30,762 nucleotides of DNA from Pleurotus ostreatus/Saccharomyces cerevisiae fusant (lineage: Eukaryota; Opisthokonta). Below are positions 1 to 8,845 of the stretch, piece after piece. The stretch is from assembly GCA_024196135.1 (NCBI GenBank), contig JAMQCK010000289.1, forward strand, positions 1-30,762. Direction: 5' to 3'. Each line of letters begins with the position of its first letter. The stretch's first letter is position 1. Below the pieces are notes generated by a model. That model had not been told where the DNA came from and did no database searches. It saw nothing but the letters and a program-made list of their open reading frames with translations. The position numbers and the translations under genes are program-made.

Positions 1-1848
1 GTGAGGCTCCCGAAGCAGTCACAGCCCTTGCCGCCCTTGCCCAAGGTGCCCCCGCGAACATTCGTTGGGCGCCTTGAGATCTTCTCGCTCGATCCTCGCG
101 CGGATGGTATACTACGGAGGGAGTTCCTTGTGGAGGAGGCGCTTTTCAAGCAGCCATTCATGAAGGGGAAGCCACCTAGGGTGTACCTGTCGAAGGCGTC
201 GCTGCGGGGTGGTGTGCCCATCATCAGGACACCACAGGTCAAGGCTCGCACTCTGAAACCTAGTGAATCGGACAACGCACCAACCTGGCGCAGATCAGGC
301 CCGTCGACACCCGCGCAAGCACCGGCGCAGCTGGACACGACTAGTCGTTCACCGCCACCTCAGTCATCTGCTAACGACGCCGTCGCGTCGTTGCCTGCTT
401 CTGCTACGAGAGGTGAACATGGTGCAGCGCACTTACGGCAGCCGAAAATGCCCATTGGGTCCGGTGTCGCGTTCTACGCTGGGAGCGAGCCACAAAGTGC
501 GCCGGCATCAGGTGTCACTTTCACGGTGACGAGCGAGCTTGAGAGTGAGCAGAGTTCACGGTCAAGAACACCAGGCGCGGCGTCTGCAGTGTCGGGGTCG
601 AAGTCGAGTCCGTTACCACCGCCTTCGATAGTCAATGGAGCGTCAGCCTCTCCCGAGTTCTCCTTGCCGTCGTTGATTGCGCCTTCGAAGGGGGACAACA
701 AGAGCTCTCCCGAGTCGGTAAGTACCACGAGAGCTTTTGAACGCTTAAATTGCTAATGCCTGACTCAGACCGACCGCGGACCTGTCACACCCCCTCAATC
801 TTCTCCGTGGCATAGCGGAAAGTCGAGGTTGCCGGTCAAGGAGTCGCCCGCGCGTGCGCCCGATCCTGAGCACCTCAAGGCTGTCTGGTCGCAAACGGCG
901 AACAATGGGCTCCATCCCGTCAACTCACTGGAGGGCATTGCAGATGACTTGCAATTGGGCTTCACCTTGCAAGAGGTCAAGTCAGAGGATGGCGCGACTC
1001 CACCACCGTCTATGCCGCCTCAGCCTTCGCGGATGTCGCTGTCTGATGTGACGCGCGCTTTCCAGACAGTACCCTCGTCGGGCTCGACGTCGCAGCAAAA
1101 GTCTCCGCCTCCGACGACGTCGCCACCGATGGCTCGCGCGCCTTCTTCCTCTTTTGCTTCCTTCACGCCCGGGCAGCAGCAGAGCCAGCAACAACAGCAG
1201 CAGCAACAGCAGCAGCAAGCCCATCAGCAGCAACAGCAACAGGCGCACCAACAACAGCAGGCCCAGCAGCAGCAGATGCGCCAGAGTTACGGCCCGTATC
1301 CCTCGCCCATGATGAGCCCTTCGCCCGCGCCGATGATGTACCTGCCGCCCCGCATGCCAAACGGTACCCCCGCGCCTCCGCCTCAGCCCATGTATGGGCA
1401 GCCCGTGTGGATGCCCATGGGTCCTCCTGGCGCCGCGTCGCCCATGATGCGCCCAATGGCCTCACCCTACCCGCAGATGATGGCTTACGGACCCGCGCCG
1501 ACGCCTGGCACGCCTCAGATGTATCCAGCGCAGATGCAGCCCGCAGGTCCGCCACCCCAGCCCGTCGGTGCGGGTCGAGGGCGAGGGATGATGGGCCCGC
1601 CACCACCGCCAAACAGCATGCCGCCCAACGGGATGGCCCCGCCGAATGGGATGCCTCCCAACGGTATGCCACCTAGCGGGATGTACCAGGCAAGCCCGGT
1701 CATGATGCACGCACAGCCGGTGATGCAGATGCCGGGGAGCCCGTTCATGTCAATGGCGCCTGCGCCGGGGCCGCCTGGGAGGGGAGGGCACCATCCACCG
1801 GGGCAGCCGTACCCGCCACCGCAGGCCTTCCAGCGGGCGGGATGGTAG
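1..1848 (+). CDS. Q/P/M-rich low-complexity protein, 5'-truncated
   Basis: Two exons are visible, 1-717 and 769-1848, joined over a 51-nt GT-AG intron (gtaagt...ctcag) in phase 0. They give 598 residues up to a TAG stop. The start lies left of the window because the frame is open at base 1. The first ~85 residues look folded, with a stretch around FVGRLEIFSLDPRADG and RVYLSKASLRGG. A Ser/Pro-rich linker follows, then a short conserved-looking block (DPEHLKAVWSQ, residues ~270-280). After that come a long polyglutamine tract and a Pro/Met/Gly tail with repeated MPPNG units. I do not recognise the family. The composition resembles fungal RNA-granule or transcription-cofactor proteins, but that is only inference from amino-acid bias. 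It is followed by an 838-bp gap before the next gene on the same strand. Confidence 0.75.
1174..1275 (+). repeat. CAG/CAA polyglutamine tract inside the first gene
   Basis: The bases are almost entirely CAG and CAA codons, interrupted by a few Ser, Ala and His codons (QQQS, QAHQ). The mix of CAG and CAA means protein-level selection for glutamine is more likely than pure slippage. Length polymorphism between strains would be expected. Confidence 0.9.
1618..1683 (+). repeat. Imperfect MPPNG codon repeat
   Basis: Four imperfect copies of a 15-18-base unit encode MPPNG, MAPPNG, MPPNG and MPPSG, ending in Met. The unit lies in the Pro/Met-rich tail of the truncated first gene. Third-position differences show that the copies are not recent. 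Confidence 0.7.
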
Positions 1849-2686
1849 GCTGCGGGAGCTTGTACCACCCAGGTGCATTTGTGGCAACGCAGCCGTTCGC
1901 ATCCTTGCAGTACCGTGGCCCTCTACGCGCTTTGTGCCGTTGCAATCTTGCCTTCCTGTCGCGTTTTGTTCATTCATCGACGGACAGTTGGAAGTTCTCT
2001 TCGTTCGTGTTTCTTTATCCTGTTCGACTCGTACATAGCTTTTGATCTCATTATTCTTTCGCTTCGCTCGCTTCAGCTCTTGAACACGATGCATTCTCTC
2101 TCTCTCTCTCCTTTGCGATCCTCCTTTTCTCGATGCATGGACTTGATACATCGGCGCGACCCTTGCGCTAACGCACGTCATCTCCTGCGCGCTATCTCGA
2201 GGTATGTCCTTCTTTCCTGCCAGTCATCTCGGTATGTGCGAACCTCCAGCGATTCCATATCTTCAGCGTCAGCGGCGTCGTCTCAGCGTCGCCAATTGCG
2301 CCGCCGCGCGTACTCGCTACCCCTTCTCTCCCGTCTGCTGGTCATTTACGTCGTGCTTGCCCTCTACCAGCGAACCTAGAACGACCGAGTCTCCACAGCC
2401 TACGCATCGTGGGCGGATGTCCTGCTCGTAGCCCTGCACGATGCTAGCTATAGCACAAAGTCAGACCACATAGCAGACCGTGCAGCGGGCGAGATGCAGC
2501 CGTTCAGGCTGCGCGTCCACGCTGCGAGATACAGCCCACGATGCGAAGTACACGTGAAGGCCTGCCCTCTGCATAAATTCAGGAGTTGGGGGCAGCTGAC
2601 GTCTCTCATCGCTCCATACGTCCTTCCTCGCTCCATACGTCGTCCTCGGCCCCGACTTCCAAGCGTTCACCTGAGTCCGCGGAACG
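1849..2686. other. Intergenic region, 838 bp
   Basis: It holds the 3' UTR of the upstream gene and the promoter and 5' UTR of the DinB-like gene. Open frames here are short and of biased composition, and I see no gene among them. A pyrimidine microsatellite, eight TC units, runs from 2095 to 2110. No tRNA-like fold or TATA element stood out by eye. Confidence 0.5.
2095..2110 (+). repeat. (TC)8 microsatellite
   Basis: Eight perfect TC dinucleotides stand in a CT-rich stretch upstream of the DinB-like gene. CT-rich tracts are common near fungal transcription starts, so it may be a promoter element, but its distance (about 580 bp) from the start codon at 2687 leaves this open. Confidence 0.8.
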
Positions 2687-3793
2687 ATGGCTACTTTGAC
2701 TGAAACCACCACTTCTACACTGACCAACGAAAGCACGATGGGCGGACAGCAAGGAAACACCGCGCCACAGCAAACGAACGGTGGACAGCAGGCCGACATG
2801 TCGACATTGGTGAACGGCAGTCAAGATTCAGAGGGGCAACTACTAGGCTCGCATGCTACCACGTCCGATCTCTCCGAGCTGCTGCTCGTGTGCAAGACCG
2901 TGCTGCAGCAGGGGGTGGACCTGCTGGACAAGCAGCTGACGGAGGACGCGCAGCTCACGGCGGATAGCAAATTCTTGCCGGGGTCGACGATCGGTGCGTG
3001 GGGTGGGTTAGAGGGGAGGGATGGGTGCTAATGAGAGGTTTCCCTATACATCGGCTGCTCATCGCGCGCCTCTGTTCACTCATGCACGACTACACGTACA
3101 TACCTGGCCTCAGGCAAGCACCTCCGCCACGCGCGCGATCATTTTGTGCTACTGCTCACCACCGTCGATGCCCCCGCCAACAACGATGTCTCCCCTCAAC
3201 CCCCTGCGCACGCCCTTGCGCCTACCTCCACCCCCAGCGCCGCGCCGTACCAGTTCTCCTACGACGTGCGCGTGCGCAACACGCCGATGGAGACAAGTCG
3301 CAAGGCGGCGCGGGAGGCGCTCCTGGCGACGGTGCAGCAGCTCGAGGCGGTAGTGCCACACGCGAAGGCAGACGCTACGATGCAGCTGGATGCGATCACA
3401 CCTTATATGCAGTCGTTCCCGACAAGCTTTGGAAGGGAGCTGTGGTTCTGTGCGCTGCACGCGGTGCACCACTGGTCGATGGTGCGCGTGATTGCGGGGG
3501 AGATGGTGAGTGCGAGAGTAAAGTGGGGTAGAGAGTCGTGGAGGAGATGCGGGACAAGAGGGGAGATGTGGGATGGGAAGAGGATGCGGCCGAGAGGGTG
3601 AAAGATGTTGAAGACCGGCAGAGATGGCTGACGGAGGTCCGCAGGGAATACAGACGCCTTCGGACTTTGGGTTTGCGCCGTCGACGTTGGTGTACCAAAG
3701 TGAGGCTTCTCTCGCCAGATCTCGGATCGCCTAGGCTTACCCCGCTTTCCAGATCGCGAGGCCCCGCTCGGGACCACGAAGGGGAAGATGTGA
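2687..3793 (+). CDS. DinB-like (four-helix, putative metal-binding) protein
   Basis: Four exons: 2687-2993, 3114-3505, 3645-3699 and 3753-3793, giving 264 residues. The Thr/Gln/Asn-rich N-terminus (~1-55) looks disordered. The DinB fold follows, with a first His helix at about 102-113 (IGKHLRHARDHF) and a second His cluster at 218-222 (HAVHHW). In DinB/YfiT proteins such histidines form a three-His metal site. The family is widespread in fungi, but its reaction is unknown. The last intron (3700-3752; gtgagg, branch CTTAC, acceptor ccag) leads to a Lys-rich end, REAPLGTTKGKM. Reading through instead would stop at 3734 with an unconvincing tail. The first two introns are unusually long for this region (120 and 139 nt). 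I am confident of the family and less so of the last exon. Confidence 0.75.
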
Positions 3794-4211
3794 GGGGGAG
3801 GGAACGGCTTGTAGTTATCCTTGTACCGTACGCTCATCGCTGCAAAATAATCGCTAGTATCTGGCTAGCTGGAAGTATGTCGCTACAGCCTAATTTCGGA
3901 CAGTCCACCATACAGAACGGCCCGAACTCAAGGCGAGAACGTCCCTCTGCCAGAGCACAGCCCATCGAGGGGGTGAGAGACAAGAGGGGGGTGCGCCCAG
4001 TGGGTCCTCCGTCGTCGTCGCTCTGGACAAGAAGAGAAGAGCGCGAGCGCGCGTGTTTACGGCGTCCGCGGCCGGCGCTCCGGCGAGAAAAAATTGAATC
4101 GCCTGGAGCGAGCGCGGGCGTCCGGGCCGGTCCGGGCTTCGCCGGTCGCGGAGTCCCGATAGCGCGTCCGCCATCTCAAGAGAGCGCACGTTTCCTACCT
4201 CTCTCTCAACG
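3794..4211. other. Intergenic region, 418 bp, upstream of LSC2
   Basis: This is the 3' flank of the DinB-like gene and the promoter and 5' UTR of the succinyl-CoA ligase gene. It becomes very GC-rich (CGGCCGGCG-type stretches around 4060-4160) next to the start codon. I see no gene and no clear TATA box. Confidence 0.5.
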
Positions 4212-5731
4212 ATGCTCTCCTCCCTGCGCGTCGCGCGCCGCCCGCTCCTCAAGGTGCGAGTGACGGCGGCGAGAATTATATTTGACGACGCTGACAGTGA
4301 TCACAGACCGCTTCCGCTGCCGGCCAGTCCGCGCAGAAGCGCTTCTTGTCCATCCATGAATACCAGTCGGTTCAGCTCCTGAACTCGGTGAGTGCGGGTG
4401 GATAAACTCCTGAACGTCGCTGACACCGCAAAGTATGGTATCCCTACGCCCAAGGGCATCCCGGCGAAGACGAAGGAGGAGGCTGTCGCTGCGTTGAAGC
4501 AGTTCCGTGAGTGCCAACGCGTCAGAGATACCCGAAGGTGGCTAAATACCCTGCAGACTCCGAGGGCAAGGACTCTGTCGTCGTCAAGGCGCAGGTCCTC
4601 GCTGGTGGCCGTGGTAAGGGCATGTTCGACAACGGCTTCAAGGGCGGTGTGCACATGGCGTCCAGGTCAGCACATACGTCCTGCTCTATGTCCCCTTCCT
4701 CATCCCCTCCCCAGCGTCAATGAAGTCGAGAACCTCGCGGGCAAGATGCTCGGCGCGAAGCTCATCACCAAGCAGACCGGCGAGCGCGGCCGCCCCTGCA
4801 ACACCGTCATGATCGCCGAGGCCCGCGAGCCCGCGCACGAGTACTACGTCGCCGTGCTCAACGACCGCGTCACGCAGGGCATCGTCCTCGTCGCCTCCGC
4901 CCAGGGCGGCATGAACATTGAGGAGGTCGCCGCGAAGGACCCGGACGCGATCATCACCACGCCCATCGACTTCGACAAGGGCCTGAGCGTTGAGGAGGGC
5001 AAGGCCATCGCCGCGAAGCTCGGCTTCAAGCCGGAGCTGCAGGCGGAGGCCGCGGGCATCTTCAGCAACCTCGTGAAGATCTTCAAGGAGAAGGACGCGA
5101 CGCAGATCGAGATCAACCCGCTCGCGGAGACGAAGGACGGCGCGGTGCTGTGCATGGACGCGAAGTTCGGCTTCGACGAGAACGCGGAGTTCAGGCAGAA
5201 GGATATCTTTGCGCTGCGTGATATCTCGCAGGAGGAGCCGTCGGAGGTCGAGGCCGCGAAGGCGGGCTTGAACTTCATCAAGCTTGACGGGTCAATTGGC
5301 TGCCTGGTCAACGGTGCTGGTTTGGCGATGGCCACCATGGATGTTCTCGCGCTCCACGGCGGCAACCCCGCTAACTTCCTCGACGTCGGTGGAGGTGCTA
5401 CTCCCGACACGGTGAAGAAGGCGTTCGAGCTCCTGCTCTCCGACCCGAAGGTCAAGAGCATCTTCATCAACATCTTCGGCGGTAAGTATCACTTGCGTAT
5501 CATCCTGTACAGGTGCTGAATATCCTCGCAGGTATCATGCGCTGCGACTACATCGCAGAGGGTGTCATCAAGGCGACGAAGGAGCTGCAGATGACCATCC
5601 CCCTCGTCGTCCGCTTGAAGGGCACGAAGGAGGCGGAGGCCAAGGCCATGATCAAGGAGTCCGGTCTCAAGATCATCGCCTTCGACGGCCTCGACGACGC
5701 TGCTGAGCGCGCTGTCCAACTCGCGAACTAG
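4212..5731 (+). CDS. LSC2: Succinyl-CoA ligase, beta subunit, mitochondrial
   Basis: The enzyme interconverts succinyl-CoA and succinate with formation of nucleoside triphosphate in the TCA cycle, as a heterodimer with an alpha subunit that carries the phospho-histidine. Six exons: 4212-4253, 4307-4387, 4434-4506, 4557-4665, 4715-5481 and 5532-5731, giving 423 residues, the usual length. The N-terminus [14 protein letters not shown] is rich in Arg and lacks acidic residues, a mitochondrial presequence. The mature part probably starts near [10 protein letters not shown]. The ATP-grasp domain shows [13 protein letters not shown] (about residue 75), the QIEINPLAE motif, and the CoA-ligase signature [12 protein letters not shown] in the C-terminal half. 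The N-terminal part is split by five short introns, while exon 5 alone is 767 nt. Nucleotide specificity (ADP or GDP) cannot be read from sequence alone, though fungal enzymes of this type are normally ADP-forming. Confidence 0.96.
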
Positions 5732-6206
5732 ACGCTTTATGGCTGGTCGGTAGTCGCATCACGGCAGGTTGGAAGCGGCGGCTCGCTAGACGCCATACCT
5801 ACTGACAGGCCGGTCGCCCGCCCGCGGAGAGGGCCTATGATATCCTGTTATCCGCGTAGAACGCAGATAGATGAAAACCCGTCGCGCACTACTGTAGGAT
5901 AGACAATGTATACGTGGATTAATATCTACTGCACCACACGCATTGCCCGTCCGAACTTCGTGTGCCGCGATAGCTGCCGGCCATGGTCAGTGAAAAAATG
6001 CCTCGAAATCTGAGCTATATCCTTCGACTGAAAGGCTCTCCTTGTACACTGACCTGGGTCCAATGCTTGTGCTTAACTAGACTGCCCATTGTCCGCCAAA
6101 AGAACAATGGCCGCGCTTCCCACGTGCGCGCAGATGATCAAATCTCAAATAGCCCTTGTCCTCCACCACCCGTGTCGCGCATCCGCGCACCCCCACGCAC
6201 CCAACC
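5732..6206. other. Intergenic region, 475 bp
   Basis: It holds the 3' flank of LSC2 and the promoter of the histone deacetylase gene. Only short chance frames are present. The last ~60 bases before the start codon are C-rich, as is common in 5' UTRs of this genome. I see no RNA gene. Confidence 0.5.
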
Positions 6207-8489
6207 ATGGCAGGCAAGATGGTCCCCCTGGACGGGGAGAACCAGAAGAAACGCGTCGTGCGTGTCCCCATCCCCCTTCAACTTTCCCCTGCTACTTCGC
6301 CGAACCAGCTGAACTAAGCGCCTCTCTTCTACTGCAGTGCTACTTCTTTGACTCTGACATTGGTGGCTTTCATTATGGGCCGGGGCATCCGTGCGTATGG
6401 TTATATGGGCTGTTATGGAAAGCGTGCTAATGTGAGAGGGATCGCTTGTGCAGGATGAAGCCGACGCGCATACGGATGTGCCATTCCCTCGTCATGAACT
6501 ACGGACTGTATAAGAAGATGGAGATCTTTGTGCGCATCTTTCGCCCCTGCTTACTTCACCCTTACTAACGATCCTGTTCTTCCACCTCTCTCTGTCTCTG
6601 CCCTCGCAAAATATCATTGTGGCCAACCGCACCCATTTCTTACCCCAGCGCGCAAAACCCGCAACGAAGCGCGAGATGACCCAGTTCCACTCCGACGAGT
6701 ACGTTGACTTCCTGAGCAAGATCACGCCGGTGAACATGAACTCGCATGTGCGGGAGCAACACAAGTGTGCGTCGCGTCTGTCTTAGCCACTCCCCTCCTC
6801 TCCCCTCACCGTCTACCTACGTATCGCTGACTTATTGACGTTCTCGCCCCCCACAGACAATGTCGGAGACGATTGTCCTATATTTGACGGTCTTTTTGAG
6901 TATTGCTCAATATCTGCGGGAGGCTCGATGGGTAAGGCGTTCTCTAGGGTCACTCCGCGAGCGCGAACTGACGCGCGAAAACAGAGGGCGCTGCTCGGCT
7001 GAGCAGGGACAAATGCGACATCGCCGTCAACTGGGCTGGAGGGCTGCATCACGCGAAGAAGAGCGAGGCAAGCGGATTCTGCTATGTAAACGGTCAGTGG
7101 TTCATCTTCTCGTGTAAACTGAATGAAGCGTACTGAACGTAACTCCTTCCAGACATCGTTCTCGGCATCCTCGAACTCCTGCGCTACCACCAACGTGTAC
7201 TATACATTGACATCGACGTGCATCACGGAGATGGTGTTGAGGAAGCGTTCTACACGACAGACCGCGTCATGACCGTCAGCTTCCACAAGTATGGCGAATA
7301 CTTCCCGGGCACGGGCGAGTTGAGGGTGCGTAGACTATTCATCTATCTTACATCCTATACGGACCAAGTCATCCCCCTTTTCTAGGACGTCGGCGTCGTC
7401 AAAGGCAAATACTACGCCCTCAACTTCCCCCTTCGCGACGGCATCACGGACGACAATTACAAGTCCGTCTTCGAGCCCGTTATCCGTTCAGTGATGGAGA
7501 CATACGACCCATCGGCAGTCGTATTGCAGTGCGGTACGGACTCGCTATCGGGAGACAAGCTTGGGTGCTTCAACTTGTCGATGCGAGGTCAGTAAAAGGA
7601 AGACCTGTCAAGGTAGTTGCTGACGATCTAACAGGACACGCGAACTGTGTGAAGTTCGTCAAGTCGTTCAACAAGCCGTTGTTGCTGCTTGGCGGTGGTG
7701 GGTATACGATGCGCAATGTCAGTCGCGCGTGGGCGTACGAGACCGGATTGGCGGCGGGAGTGGAGTTGCAGCCTGGTAAGTCGCAACATTTTGCGACAAT
7801 TTACATGTTCGCTGTAGCTTCGACTTGTAGAAATCCCGGTGAACGAGTACTACGAGTATTTCGGTCCTGACTACCAGCTCGATGTGAAGTCTTCGAACGC
7901 CGAGGACCTCAACACGCCTGCATATCTCGACCGCGTTCGTCGCATCGTGTTGGAGAACCTCCGACACACAGGCGGTCCGCCAAGTGTACAAATGCAGGGT
8001 AAACTCCCTTCTTTCTGTCTCTCTGCCAGCCCACCGACTCACATCCCCTCAGACGTCCCCATCGGCCCTCACGACGAGGACCTCGCCGACTCCAGCAAAG
8101 ACGCCGACCTCATTCCACCCGACGAGCGCCGCCACACCCGCCTCCTCGACACCCGCACCCAGAACGACGGCGAGCTCTCCGACTCCGACGACGAGGGCGA
8201 GGGCGGCCGACGCGACCACGCAGACCACAAGTTCGGCATCGGCGTGGGCATCTTTAGCGGGAGTGGTGGCACGGCGGCGCAGGGCATTGGCCCCAGTAGT
8301 CATACGACGGCGGCGCAGATCCTCAGTGGCAGTGGCAGTGGGGAGATGGACGTGGACTCGCCGGCGGCGTCGACGCCTGCGGGGGAGCCTAGTAAGGGTC
8401 CGGAGGAGGCATTGAAGGAGGCGGAGAAGCCGACGGCACCGCCTGCAGCGAAGGAAGGAGGTGATGATAGTATGGCGGTGGATAGTTGA
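6207..8489 (+). CDS. RPD3: Class I histone deacetylase, RPD3 type
   Basis: It removes acetyl groups from histone lysines as the zinc-dependent catalytic subunit of Sin3-type corepressor complexes in the nucleus. Eleven exons: 6207-6257, 6338-6390, 6454-6529, 6649-6766, 6857-6931, 6985-7092, 7153-7325, 7386-7587, 7635-7775, 7831-7998 and 8053-8489, giving 533 residues. The catalytic domain (~15-390) keeps all key residues: the His pair H146/H147 (GGLHHAKK), zinc ligands D182 and H184 (DIDVHHGDG) and D270 (CGTDSLSG), and the transition-state Tyr Y309 (GGGGYTMRN). The block [25 protein letters not shown] marks the RPD3/HDAC1 branch rather than HOS2. The ~130-residue tail is acidic and Ser/Gly/Pro-rich and probably disordered. 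CGTDS is a small variant of the usual CGGDS/CGADS. A putative RXT2 subunit lies about 14 kb downstream. Confidence 0.96.
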
Positions 8490-8845
8490 AGTAGTTTGTA
8501 GTTCTGTTTGTTTTGTGCTTTTACTTGTTTCTGCTAGCTATCGATCGTGCTTGAACTCTTGCAAGTATTTCTTGCTTAAGCAGGGCATGGAGTGGATCAG
8601 TATGCGGGGTTACAGTAGTCGCTGGGATTCCTGGGACAGTGGGATATAACGATCACGTATGTGATGGGCAAGGATTGGGCACGCGTGTTACGCGCTCTTG
8701 CTTCATGCCATCATCGTAGTCTGGCCTTCCCGAATTGTGCGGGTCCAAATCGCTCGAGAGTCTTGGCACGAGCTGCGTCCGATCGACTGAGGCAGCCGCT
8801 TTTAACGTTGGTCAACAAGACTACAACGCGTCCAACGCAGATAAC
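8490..8845. other. Intergenic region, 356 bp
   Basis: It holds the 3' flank of RPD3 and the promoter and 5' UTR of the FunK1 kinase. The frame of the kinase stays open upstream to about 8735, but the ATG at 8846 is the first in-frame ATG. I see no other gene. Confidence 0.5.

Noticed and set aside
982..1254. Leu/Arg-rich open frame on the minus strand
   Set aside because: It is the antisense shadow of the CAG/CAA polyglutamine tract and adjoining repeats; no start context or domain.
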